From a bacterium 1XD42-76 (GTDB lineage Bacteria > Bacillota > Clostridia > Lachnospirales > Lachnospiraceae): a stretch of 64,000 nucleotides of DNA. The stretch is taken from assembly GCA_009917545.1 (NCBI GenBank), contig QZDW01000012.1, positions 62,001-126,000 of the forward strand, written 5' to 3'. Below the pieces are notes generated by a model. It was given only the letters and a program-made list of their open reading frames with translations, had not been told where the DNA came from and did no database searches. This document shows, piece after piece, positions 52,667 through 60,701 of this stretch (positions within the stretch are counted from its first letter, which is position 1; each line of letters opens with the position of its first letter). Made by a program: the position numbers and the translations under genes.

Positions 52667-52918
52667 CCAAACATCCTCCGTTTCCCAGTTTACAGTATGC
52701 CCGCTGCCCTCTCCCATACAGGGTCTCTGGCTGTCCGGGCAGTCTCTGTCAGAATTATACTATACCGCAAAGGGCTTTTCAAGCCGTCCCTTCCCGGAAA
52801 ATAAGCGTTGCGGCAGACGGTCATAAAAAAATGGATGAAATTTTCAAAAACCATGCAATTATGACAAGCAGCACAACATATCATGAAGTGTAAGTAAAAA
52901 CCCTTTGGAGGATTAAAC

Positions 52919-53146
52919 ATGAGTGATTTAGCTGCGACAAATTGTGGATGCGGTTGTGAGGCCAACAACAGTGGTTGCGGAGGCAACATACTCTGGATTC
53001 TCATTCTTCTGTGCTGCTGCGGCGGCTGGGGACATAATGGATGTAACAACGGCTGCGGCTGTGGTATCGACAGCAGCTGCATCTGGATCATCCTGCTCTT
53101 ATGCTGCTGCGGCGGTTGGGGCAATGGCGGTTTCTGCTGCTGCTAA
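52919..53146 (+). CDS. Cysteine/glycine-rich microprotein (HCB type)
   Basis: A 75-residue protein with 17 cysteines, Asn- and Gly-rich. Two hydrophobic repeats, ILWILILLCCCGGWG and CIWIILLLCCCGGWG, alternate with CGCG segments. The N-terminus MSDLAATNCGCGC matches what databases call chorion class high-cysteine HCB protein 13; the name has no functional meaning. The repeats look like membrane-inserting helices capped with cysteines. GGAGG precedes the ATG and a strong terminator follows. Coding potential is supported by the ribosome site and the duplicated reading frame. Confidence 0.82.
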   Translation: MSDLAATNCGCGCEANNSGCGGNILWILILLCCCGGWGHNGCNNGCGCGIDSSCIWIILLLCCCGGWGNGGFCCC

Positions 53147-53166
53147 TCTGCATACTTAAGCATCCA

Positions 53167-53194
53167 AACGGGCGGAAAACCGCCCGTTTTTTCA
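53167..53194 (+). terminator. Terminator of the Cys-rich microprotein gene
   Basis: AACGGGCGG (53167-53175), AAAA loop, CCGCCCGTT (53180-53188), then TTTTT. Confidence 0.93.
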
Positions 53195-53484
53195 CGCTGC
53201 AAAACCTGAAGGAAGGCACTATAAGGAGTGCTTTCCCTTCCCGCCTTTGTTCTCAAACGGCCTTACCTGTTTTCTCTGGCGTCCCTGCCTTACCTGCTGT
53301 GCACCCGCGCCGCTGCGGTTTCTTTCGCACTCCTCATCAATCTCGTACACACTGTTTCCATCTATAATTAAACGATATGCCATGTCTGCTGCCTTCGGCG
53401 ATAAACTTTTATTGTAATGATATGCATCATGAATGATTTGGTTGACAGCCGCATATATTGTCTCAGGTAGAAGGAGGCTTGCCA

Positions 53485-53916
53485 ATGAATGAAAAAGAAT
53501 TGAAACTGACCGACTTGGACTATGCCATCGGAAGTCATCATCTTCAGATGATGAAGGCTGCCCTTCCATATATGGAAATCGCACAGCAGCGCACCCTGTC
53601 GCTTTTTATCAAATGGAACGAGCTGATGCGCACGATGGAATTTTTTGAAGAAAACGGGAATGGAATGATGAGCGTATGTTCCCTGGACGAAAGCCACGTC
53701 TCCCCCGTTGATATGCTGCTCGCCATAAAGCCCTACGGCAACCAGCGGGAGCAGGAGATCATTGACATCATGACAAAACTCTTAATGAACCGCAGCAATA
53801 AGGCTCCGGGAAACGGAGGCCCGTCGATTGACCAGCTTCTGTCCATTCTTCCCCCTGATCAGCAGACGAGGTTCGAAAGCCTGCGCCTTGTCATGCAGAC
53901 ACTGGGGCAGATGTAG
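53485..53916 (+). CDS. Conserved hypothetical protein
   Basis: A 143-residue helical, Met-rich protein (HHLQMMKAALPYMEIAQQR, IDQLLSILPPDQQTRFESL) with no signal peptide or known motif. AAGGAGG precedes the ATG. It forms a two-gene unit with the next gene 14 bp downstream, which also has a hint of helical bundle character. The PPDQQTRFE end is like the PPGERQKLQ motif in the next protein, so the two may be distant relatives or partners. Function unknown. Confidence 0.72.
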   Translation: MNEKELKLTDLDYAIGSHHLQMMKAALPYMEIAQQRTLSLFIKWNELMRTMEFFEENGNGMMSVCSLDESHVSPVDMLLAIKPYGNQREQEIIDIMTKLLMNRSNKAPGNGGPSIDQLLSILPPDQQTRFESLRLVMQTLGQM

Positions 53917-53930
53917 AAAGGAGGCACATC

Positions 53931-54206
53931 ATGCACGATTCATGGAAAAATGACCCGAGGCTTAAGACAATGGACCAGAAAAAGCTTACTCTTCTTATGT
54001 CTTTTGCCGAAAGCCTGGAACAGACGCCGAACGAACATAAAATGGCCATTCTCTTATCCCTTCAGAAACGTGCGGCCGAAGAACATCTTACATTTTCACC
54101 GGAAGAAACCGAACTCCTGTTTACGATTCTGACCAAAGACATGCCGCCGGGAGAAAGGCAGAAGCTTCAGATGATAAGAAACCTTGTCGGCATGCCGGGT
54201 AAGTAA
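53931..54206 (+). CDS. Conserved hypothetical protein, partner of the gene before
   Basis: A 91-residue helical protein (LKTMDQKKLTLLMSFAESL, FTILTKDMPPGERQKLQM), no signal peptide. It lies 14 bp after the preceding gene with AAAGGAGG between them, so they are co-transcribed. The MPPGERQKLQMIRNLVG end has the same pattern as the other protein's C-terminal segment. Function unknown. Confidence 0.72.
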   Translation: MHDSWKNDPRLKTMDQKKLTLLMSFAESLEQTPNEHKMAILLSLQKRAAEEHLTFSPEETELLFTILTKDMPPGERQKLQMIRNLVGMPGK

Positions 54207-54246
54207 AGACCGAACAAAATCGGACGCAGATATCGTGTATGGCAAA

Positions 54247-54280
54247 CAGCGCAGACGCCCCTTTGGCTGCTGCGCTGTAT
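54247..54280 (+). terminator. Terminator of the two hypothetical genes
   Basis: CAGCGCAG (54247-54254) and CTGCGCTG (54270-54277), then TATCTTTTG. The T-run is weak. Confidence 0.6.
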
Positions 54281-54295
54281 CTTTTGTATTATCAA

Positions 54296-55129
54296 TCACA
54301 TGCCTTCCATATCTTCCAGTTCTCCGGCGATCAGGATCCGCGTCTCCTCGTCGATCGACTGAATCAACATCCGGATATAAGGCTCTGAAAGCTGAATCCC
54401 GGAAAAGGTCCTGTCATTCGTATCGGCCTGCTGGCAGCTTACGACAAGCGCCGGAAAGGCCTCTCCTTCCGACTCCGGCCGCAAAATCATCCCGTAATTG
54501 CAAAAGGCCCGCATCTCTTCCAGGTTCACAGAAGGGACGTCTTTCATTATTTCCGGCTCTGAGGCCGTAATCCTGCCAAAATTTTCATGTTCCTCATCTG
54601 TAACCCAGTAATCCTTCGACGTCAGGTGATGGAACGGCACAAGACTTCCCGGGTCCTCGTGGAGGCCGAACGCATCCTCCAGGCGGTATACACCATACAT
54701 TTCTCCATCCTCATGCCGACCACCGGATAAGAAGCAGTTGACGGAAATAATCTCCTGCCATTCCCCGTTGGAATCCTTTGACAGATAAAGAAGCCTGGAA
54801 TTCCCTACCACGGTTGTACGCCTAGGGCGGTCCTTTGACTCCTCTTCTCCCTTCCGGGGAAGCTCTTCCCCGCTTTCTTCGTCCTGATTATTGATGATAA
54901 GAACGAGACTCGTAGCCGTACCGGCAATCCCCATCTCTTCAATCCACTGTCCCTTATCCCGCTGGGTCTTCCAGGATAAATCGACCGGAACTTCCTCCGT
55001 CGCTGCCTCTGTCTCCAGCGTGATCGTATCTACCGTCGCATCCGGCATGGCCGCGGCCGGCATCATGCTTCCATGTACGACTGCTGCCATAACTGCAATG
55101 GCCAAAAATCTATAAAAATGCTTCCGCAT
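54296..55129 (-). CDS. Secreted protein resembling an inactive L,D-transpeptidase
   Basis: A 277-residue exported protein with a signal peptide (FLAIAVMAAVVHGSMMPAAA, cleavage near 28). Residues 70-277 recall ErfK/YafK-type L,D-transpeptidases: VVGNSRLLYLSKDSNGEW, MYGVYRLEDAFGLHEDPG, KDYWVTDEEHENFG and the end SGIQLSEPYIRMLIQSID, where active enzymes show the catalytic Cys/His motif (GC followed by a pattern of this kind). Here the Cys is replaced by Ser-Gly-Ile, and no His lies in place. It may bind wall without catalysis. The family resemblance is read by eye; moderate confidence. Confidence 0.55.
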   Translation of the reverse strand: MRKHFYRFLAIAVMAAVVHGSMMPAAAMPDATVDTITLETEAATEEVPVDLSWKTQRDKGQWIEEMGIAGTATSLVLIINNQDEESGEELPRKGEEESKDRPRRTTVVGNSRLLYLSKDSNGEWQEIISVNCFLSGGRHEDGEMYGVYRLEDAFGLHEDPGSLVPFHHLTSKDYWVTDEEHENFGRITASEPEIMKDVPSVNLEEMRAFCNYGMILRPESEGEAFPALVVSCQQADTNDRTFSGIQLSEPYIRMLIQSIDEETRILIAGELEDMEGM

Positions 55130-55490
55130 GCAAAATTCCCCTTTATGTTCAGACTATCGTTGTCCTATCCATCCTGTCAGTATATTGCTGCGCCACTCCT
55201 TATACAAATCATGCCTGCTGTCGTAGCGGCCATATATCGGCCGTCTTATCTAAAAAGCACAGCAACGTTCTATGAGCGTTACAGATGGAGCGAACAACCA
55301 GTGCTGGTTACTAATGACCTTTATGATGGTATTCTATCACACATTCCATAAAATGTCACTGGAAAATGCAGGATGGCAGAGTTTTGCCACATTTTAGACG
55401 CGATCATTCAGATGAACAGGACAGACAGATATTCGATCATTCTGATCCGGTGCAGATGGCTGGACGGGTTTATAATTTTATCATGGCAGG
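55130..55490 (-). other. Intergenic stretch with no gene recognised
   Basis: About 360 bp upstream of the L,D-transpeptidase-like gene. An open frame on the plus strand at 55373-55594 runs into the terminator and the next gene and lacks a ribosome site. A palindrome CGGCC...GGCCG near 55228-55243 is the only pattern. Confidence 0.4.
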
Positions 55491-55532
55491 AAAACAGCGG
55501 CGTTCCGATTCATTACTTCCTCCGGAACGCCG
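55491..55532 (-). terminator. Terminator of the gene at 55551
   Basis: CGGCGTTCCG (55498-55507) and CGGAACGCCG (55523-55532) form a perfect 10-bp stem, followed on the minus strand by CTGTTTT. Confidence 0.85.
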
Positions 55533-55550
55533 TTTCTAAGTTTCTGTCAT

Positions 55551-55892
55551 TCAGTGGTCTGCGCGCAGCTTACCGAGCACAACATTGGCAATAATGGCGA
55601 ACTGCTTTCTCTTTATCGTATTATCCGGCGAAGCTTCCTCAAGATATCCTCTCTCGTGATAACGAAAAAGCATATCTGTAATAATCATACGCCAAATTCG
55701 TTCATTGGGCGCCTGAATATCCCTCACCAGCACATAGAAATCCTCGCAAAAGGAATCAAACATATCGCTTTTAATCTTAGGCTGATACGTTGCAAATATC
55801 CTTTCAAACATTTTCCGAATGCTTGCCTGGTCAAACTCGCCGAAAACAAAATTATACTGGTTGATTTCCCCGCTGTAAGAATAGTTACTCAT
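55551..55892 (-). CDS. Conserved hypothetical protein
   Basis: A 113-residue soluble, mostly helical protein (FDQASIRKMFERIFATYQP, SFCEDFYVLVRDIQAPNER). No signal peptide or known motif. ATG at 55892 is preferred for its GGAGGG upstream; an in-frame ATG at 55910 is an alternative. It is monocistronic with its own terminator. Function unknown. Confidence 0.68.
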   Translation of the reverse strand: MSNYSYSGEINQYNFVFGEFDQASIRKMFERIFATYQPKIKSDMFDSFCEDFYVLVRDIQAPNERIWRMIITDMLFRYHERGYLEEASPDNTIKRKQFAIIANVVLGKLRADH

Positions 55893-56086
55893 GTCTCCCT
55901 GCCCTCCCATTTCCTTTATCCGCCTGCGGCCTCCAAAGCAGTCATACGTACGACACCGGTATCATTTTCAAAATTATTATACCAGCATCTGCCATAGAAT
56001 TCAATTACATTTTCTACCGGGCAGGGGCCGTTGTTTCCTTCTTTCCTTTTCCTGAAGGTGGAGGGCCGGGCCTTTGATTTTCTGGC

Positions 56087-56443
56087 TTAAATCATTTCAT
56101 CCTTTTTTTCCAGAATTGCATATACTGCCGCACACGCCGGGCAGTCGCAGTACTTTGCACCGGATTTCTTTAATTCTCTTGCATGTGCCTCTACCTGCAC
56201 TGCCTTTTCTTTGCCAAACACCTGTGCTCCTGTCTCGGAAGCCGCAAACGCAATCAGGCCGTCAACCGTCACAATATCATGCTCCAGTTCGGCAAGCAGA
56301 TGTTTTGTTTCTTCTGCCTCGTGCTCTGTTCCCAGAGCATCCAGCCACTTCTGGCCGACTGCCTTTGCCTCCACACTGCACGAATGTGCCGCCATCATTT
56401 CCTTTACCTTCTGTTCTACATACGCTTTTACATGTTCACTCAT
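56087..56443 (-). CDS. Small CxCxxC protein (annotated elsewhere as Hsp90-like)
   Basis: A 118-residue soluble helical protein ending in KYCDCPACAAVYAILEKKDE, a CxCxxC group that may bind metal. The body, VKAYVEQKVKEMMAAHSCSV, AKAVGQKWLDALGT and VDGLIAFAASETGAQVFG, matches a small clostridial family that I recall being mislabelled molecular chaperone Hsp90; it has none of the Hsp90 domains. GAGGAT lies upstream of the ATG. It follows the MarR gene by 90 bp on the same strand, so MarR may control it. Confidence 0.78.
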   Translation of the reverse strand: MSEHVKAYVEQKVKEMMAAHSCSVEAKAVGQKWLDALGTEHEAEETKHLLAELEHDIVTVDGLIAFAASETGAQVFGKEKAVQVEAHARELKKSGAKYCDCPACAAVYAILEKKDEMI

Positions 56444-56533
56444 CGTTTTATCCTCTTTCTTTCTGTATTCGTGCCAGCCCATTCTCACATACCTATCAAG
56501 GCTTTCCACTCTTTCTTCTGCTGCCGTTTCATT

Positions 56534-56977
56534 TTATCGCAAAACGGAATCATACTTTTTCAGGTTGGCATGGATCCTGCCAAGGAGCGCCTCGCACAGC
56601 TCAATTTCTTCTTCCGAAAACCCCTCATAAAAAATCTCTGTCATCTGATTTGAAACATTGGTATAAGGTTTTTTCAAATTTCTGGCATTTTCTGTCAGTG
56701 AAAGCAGCGTTTTCCTGCGGTCCGCCCTGTCCGGAATACGCTGTACCAGATCTGCCTCTTCCATTCGGTCTACCATACTCGTGAGTGTCGTTGGCGCAAG
56801 CCCGGTTCTCGCGGCAAGTTCCCGGAATGGAATCATTTCCTCCTGCCACAAAACATATAAAATCCGTCCCTGTGCCCCGTTAAACGCGTCGATCTTCTGT
56901 TCTGACAAAATCCGTCCGAAAATCCGGTCGCTGAGACGCTTGATCTGAGAAATAATATTTCCACCCTGGGTTTCCAT
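56534..56977 (-). CDS. MarR-family transcriptional regulator
   Basis: A 147-residue winged-helix regulator. The core HTH and wing are visible (PFRELAARTGLAPTTLTSM, VDRMEEADLVQRIPDRADRRKTLLSL) with the DR-type wing tip of MarR. No cysteine sensor is seen. It is first in a two-gene unit with the CxCxxC protein, a common arrangement for autoregulated stress genes. A TATAAT-type promoter overlapped by a CTATATAG palindrome lies just upstream. Confidence 0.93.
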   Translation of the reverse strand: METQGGNIISQIKRLSDRIFGRILSEQKIDAFNGAQGRILYVLWQEEMIPFRELAARTGLAPTTLTSMVDRMEEADLVQRIPDRADRRKTLLSLTENARNLKKPYTNVSNQMTEIFYEGFSEEEIELCEALLGRIHANLKKYDSVLR

Positions 56978-56998
56978 GTTCTATTCCTTCCATATCAT

Positions 56999-57027
56999 AT
57001 TATACTATATAGGATTGTTTTGCAAGA
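56999..57027 (-). promoter_or_regulatory. Promoter and possible operator of the MarR unit
   Basis: TATAAT (56999-57004 on the minus strand) with either TTGCAA 15 bp or TCTTGC 17 bp upstream. A CTATATAG palindrome (57005-57012) touches the -10. Confidence 0.55.
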
Positions 57028-57221
57028 CCTAATTCCTTGTTTTTCTTAATTTTTAAAGAAATCCCCTGTGTGTATGCTGCCGCCTGCAGGCGCTTTGTCG
57101 CATACGCTGCCTTTTCTTTACAGAGAGAATTTTTCAAACCGCCTCTCTTCCACTGTTTTTATCTGCTCTTTGAGCCCAAGTGGAGCTACAGCTGGGCAAA
57201 AAACGTCTTTTTCCTCTTGTA

Positions 57222-58139
57222 TCACGGTTTTTCAAGTGCCCTGTAAGCGTCCATTTCATAATCCTTAAAGCAACAGAAATAGACATTCATCACAATGTCC
57301 GGATGCGAGTCAATCCACCGGGCCGTTGCTGACAGAGATACCTTTGCCGCCTCCTCCACCGGATAACCATATACCCCAGTGGAGATCCCGGGAAAGGCGA
57401 TGCTGCTGCAGCCATGTTCCAGTGCCAGATCAAGTGAATTGGCATAACAGGCCGCAAGCAAGTCGGCATCCTCTGCCCGGCCACGGTAGACAGGCCCGAC
57501 CGTATGAATAATGTAATCTGTATGCGCAATCTGGTAAGCGCCTGTTATCCTGGCCTCTCCAGTATTGCATCCGCCCAGCGCCCGGCACGCATCCAAAAGC
57601 TTTGGCCCCGCTGCACGATGAATCGCACCATCGACGCCTCCGCCGCCGAGCAGACGCCGGTTCGCCGCATTGACAATCGCACCAACATGCATGTCCACAA
57701 CGCTGCCTTTCACATATGTGATATGGGATTTGGGTTGATATCCTAACAGCATTTCAAGTAACGTTTTGGGCAAAAACAGCTTTTGGCCCCAGGGATTTAT
57801 CACACATCCCCTGCAGTCCGGCTGCTGGCTGACAGATTCAACGAAACCCTTTAGCGATTGATTAACCGATGGGGACGGCTCACCCCTGTCCATCTCCTTT
57901 TGGCTTGTAAAAAGGGGAACCCAGGCATGATCTTTTTCATTATCCATAACATGCCCAAACTGGCCCACGGTCATCCTCTGCACGGCCTTTGACGTCTCAG
58001 TCGGAATTGTGACCTGCATATCATGTCTCAGCCCATTGACCACAGCATTATAAACCGGTTCCGGCACAGCATCGTCACTGCCGTAATACCAGTTAAAAAT
58101 AGTACGTTCTAATTCCAATGTATACTGATGACTGCACAT
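57222..58139 (-). CDS. SseB-domain and macrodomain fusion protein
   Basis: A 305-residue two-domain protein. Residues 1-135 match SseB-like enhancer domains (ELERTIFNWYYGSDDAVPEP, VPLFTSQKEMDRG, GCVINPWGQKLFLPKTLLEM). Residues 140-305 are a MacroD-type macrodomain, which binds or hydrolyses ADP-ribose, with VNAAN at 156-160, GGGVDGAIH at 166-174 and FPGISTGVYGYP at 249-260. The start at 58139 follows AAGGAG; a longer frame upstream lacks homology. It lies 80 bp after the AIPR gene on the same strand, likely co-transcribed. A defence or ADP-ribosylation role is inferred. Confidence 0.9.
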   Translation of the reverse strand: MCSHQYTLELERTIFNWYYGSDDAVPEPVYNAVVNGLRHDMQVTIPTETSKAVQRMTVGQFGHVMDNEKDHAWVPLFTSQKEMDRGEPSPSVNQSLKGFVESVSQQPDCRGCVINPWGQKLFLPKTLLEMLLGYQPKSHITYVKGSVVDMHVGAIVNAANRRLLGGGGVDGAIHRAAGPKLLDACRALGGCNTGEARITGAYQIAHTDYIIHTVGPVYRGRAEDADLLAACYANSLDLALEHGCSSIAFPGISTGVYGYPVEEAAKVSLSATARWIDSHPDIVMNVYFCCFKDYEMDAYRALEKP

Positions 58140-58219
58140 GTTATTGTCTCCTTCCCTCTGCCATCTGAACTTTCGCAATCTGTCAAAACAGCTATGGGGC
58201 GTCTGCAAATCCCGGTTCC

Positions 58220-59965
58220 TTAGTCTGCAGTCCAGCGTGCTTCAAAATCTTCTTTTTCCATCGTCAGACCACCATTGAGCCGAGTAAGCAGTTCCTTTCC
58301 ACCCGGCATCATCTTTAATGAGGCCAGATACTGTTTTATCATCATACGTACGTCCTTCAATGATGCTTTGGACTTAATCCAGTTCTGGGGAACAAATATT
58401 TTTCCATGATCCGTTGTCTCAGAGGAAGCGGCCTCCATTGCCATATTCAGGCAGGTACCCGCAGTATCAATCACTTGTTCCATAAGTCCGCTGGCCGTCA
58501 TTTTCTTTAATGCGACCGAAGGATTCGGAACAGAGTCGTTCATTCGGTTCACTTCACAGAAAATAACGGAAACCGCATATAATTGATGGTAAGGGGCGTA
58601 TGCTTTCATTGCCAGCAACGTTTCATTTAAGCCCATCGGATTCTCTTTCCCCCATTTTCCATAAATCGCGGTAAACATCTCATGCAGGGCCTGCACGTTT
58701 TCCGGTTCATAATCCCTGTGGAACAGCTGGTCAAAATATTTGTCAAAGATCTTCGTCTCGCTGTAAGAGATCGTGGGCCTCTGGGAATGCCATGCGATCA
58801 ACTGTTTTCCCAGATCCGTCAGATTCACGATATGCGCCGTATTATATCGGACCTGATCCACGCTCTCGCCGCGCTTGGTGATAAAATAGCCGTCTGTGTA
58901 GAACTGCTCATAGGCTCTCTTCATGGCAAGCACTGCTTTGTCGTTGCTGCGAAGGTCACGGGCCTTAACCGCACTCTGGCTGTTGGTAGATGTACTGATT
59001 TTGTCTGCTCTGTCCGGATCCTCGATCTCGTAAAACCGGAAAAGAATATATGCATCTTCTGCCTTTTTTGCCGCCTCTCCGGAGCTGAAAATCGTGCTTA
59101 AGGACTGACATCCGTTGACAACGTTCAGTTCCTTTACAGACAATCGGTTATCATGCACTGACATGTGGGAACAGATCGCCGTAATACCATTATGCAGGAA
59201 AAAGAAATCTCCTGCGTCCTTTTTAATTGTCCTGGCAATCCCTTTGTTCACCTTATTACCGCTTCCCAATGACTGACGCACATTTTTCCGGAACAGGCTT
59301 CCGTCCTTTACCCCGGGGATTTTAACACAATCTTTCAGCGGCAGGGCAACGATAGCGGCCTTTGTGCCCCCAATCGTCAGCTCCATATATTTTCCCGGCT
59401 CCAGCTGAAATTCGTGGTTGATGTAAGGTCTGCTCCTGTTCAGTGCTTCATCATATTTGAATTTCAGCATCTCATTGTCAACGACAACCAGATTGGCCGA
59501 CAGCGTTTCGCTCTCTGCCAGCTCCCTCTGAAATCTTTCCAGATCCGACTTTGCAGCATCCGTCAGGGATGATGTCATAATCAGTTCAAAACAGATCTCG
59601 TAATCATCGTCAAGAACCGCCGCCATCTCATTGATCTTCACCTGCAGCTTATGATTGGCTCCGTCCTGAAGATGAACCAGATCCTTTATCTGCACCCAGG
59701 AAGCCAGCACCTCCCTGAGCGGTCCCGAGTCCACGGTATCGCCGCCGTAAAATTTTCCCTGAATGATGTAAACCGTACTCGACTGGTTATCTATGTAAAT
59801 TGCGTCGATCTGCTTGTCTCCTGCTCCATCCGTGATGCAGTCTTTCGTCTCAAAGGTATCGAGGATATGAATATTTCTCAGATACCATGCCACGAACCGT
59901 TGACCATCATTCGGATAAATTTTATAGGAATCCTGCGATATTTCATCATGGATTTTCTGATACAT
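58220..59965 (-). CDS. AIPR-family protein, candidate phage-defence nuclease
   Basis: A 581-residue protein of the AIPR (abortive infection phage resistance) family. The N-terminal 75 residues hold a PD-(D/E)xK-like nuclease pattern: IDAIYIDN with Asp54, then YIIQGKFYGG with Gln69-Lys71. The family core shows FLHNGITAICSHM at about 256-268 and LNVVNGCQSLSTIF at about 280-293. ATG at 59965 follows AGGGA; an upstream ATG at 60046 would add 27 residues. It has a strong promoter and is followed by the SseB-macro gene. AIPR proteins are often in defence islands; activity here is inferred. Confidence 0.87.
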   Translation of the reverse strand: MYQKIHDEISQDSYKIYPNDGQRFVAWYLRNIHILDTFETKDCITDGAGDKQIDAIYIDNQSSTVYIIQGKFYGGDTVDSGPLREVLASWVQIKDLVHLQDGANHKLQVKINEMAAVLDDDYEICFELIMTSSLTDAAKSDLERFQRELAESETLSANLVVVDNEMLKFKYDEALNRSRPYINHEFQLEPGKYMELTIGGTKAAIVALPLKDCVKIPGVKDGSLFRKNVRQSLGSGNKVNKGIARTIKKDAGDFFFLHNGITAICSHMSVHDNRLSVKELNVVNGCQSLSTIFSSGEAAKKAEDAYILFRFYEIEDPDRADKISTSTNSQSAVKARDLRSNDKAVLAMKRAYEQFYTDGYFITKRGESVDQVRYNTAHIVNLTDLGKQLIAWHSQRPTISYSETKIFDKYFDQLFHRDYEPENVQALHEMFTAIYGKWGKENPMGLNETLLAMKAYAPYHQLYAVSVIFCEVNRMNDSVPNPSVALKKMTASGLMEQVIDTAGTCLNMAMEAASSETTDHGKIFVPQNWIKSKASLKDVRMMIKQYLASLKMMPGGKELLTRLNGGLTMEKEDFEARWTAD

Positions 59966-60098
59966 GTTGTTTTCCCTGCTTTCTGAACCATTTTTCTTCT
60001 GTTGGAGCAGCGTCTGGCGGATGTCCTGCAAAGACTGCGGTTCCATGATTCTCTGGCCGCAGCTTTCCTAAAACAAAAACAGAGCTGCCAACAATTTT

Positions 60099-60127
60099 AT
60101 TATACTGCCAAAAGCCTTGCAAATCAA
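60099..60127 (-). promoter_or_regulatory. Promoter of the AIPR-macrodomain unit
   Basis: TTGATT (60122-60127 on the minus strand), 17 bp, TATAAT (60099-60104). The leader is about 130 nt to the ATG at 59965, or 45 nt to the one at 60046. Confidence 0.75.
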
Positions 60128-60247
60128 TGATAAGTATAGAGAAAATGGAGCAAGTATTATACACTTGCCCTGCCTGCTCCGAACGCATTCCTTTGAAAGA
60201 GCAAAAAACGAAGAAACGTGTTTCTGGCTTCTCTGTCAGATATAGGC

Positions 60248-60276
60248 TTGACAAAAGAACGACAACTTGTTATATT
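60248..60276 (+). promoter_or_regulatory. Promoter and likely operator of the BlaI-BlaR1 pair
   Basis: TTGACA (60248-60253), 17 bp, TATATT (60271-60276). ACAACTTGTT spans the -10 region and AACATCATGTT lies after it, forming dyads as BlaI-type repressors bind. Confidence 0.78.
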
Positions 60277-60317
60277 TAAAACATCAACATCATGTTATAC
60301 ATTAAGGAGGGCGAAAC

Positions 60318-60701
60318 ATGGTACAGCAAATATCTGATACCGAACTTGAAATTATGAAAATCGTGTGGGGAAACCCGGAGGAGGCGACGTTATTCTCCTA
60401 TATCATGGAAGGGCTGGCGGCAAGGGACAGGCCGTGTCAAAAAAACACCCTGATTGTGCTGCTGTCGCGGCTGATGAACAAGGGATTTTTGAGTGCCAGG
60501 AAAATTGGCCGCCATAACGAATATACCGCGCTCGTTTCTGAAACGGACTATCAGACAGCGCAGACCAAAAATTTCCTGGATAAGATTTATGAGGGCAGCG
60601 CAAAAGGCTTGGTTTCCAATCTGATTATGGGCGACCTGCTGGCAGACGAGGAATATGAGGAGTTGAAACGGCTGCTGGAGAAAGGGAAAGAACAGCCATG
60701 A
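60318..60701 (+). CDS. BlaI/MecI/CopY-family repressor
   Basis: A 127-residue winged-helix repressor. Blocks are QISDTELEIMKIVWGNPEEA, KNTLIVLLSRLMNKGFLSA and the RHNEYTALVSETDY cleavage region. AAGGAGGG precedes the ATG. Its stop overlaps the start of the BlaR1-like gene by 4 bp (ATGA), so the pair are co-translated. In the family, the sensor protease inactivates the repressor upon a cell-wall signal. No beta-lactamase is in the window, so the regulated gene is unknown. Confidence 0.93.
   Translation: MVQQISDTELEIMKIVWGNPEEATLFSYIMEGLAARDRPCQKNTLIVLLSRLMNKGFLSARKIGRHNEYTALVSETDYQTAQTKNFLDKIYEGSAKGLVSNLIMGDLLADEEYEELKRLLEKGKEQP

Noticed and set aside
55373-55594. 73-codon plus-strand open frame
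   Set aside because: No ribosome site; it crosses a strong terminator and the 3' end of the gene on the other strand.
56087-56443. Hsp90 chaperone
   Set aside because: The protein is 118 residues with no GHKL ATPase or other Hsp90 domain; only a database label suggests it.
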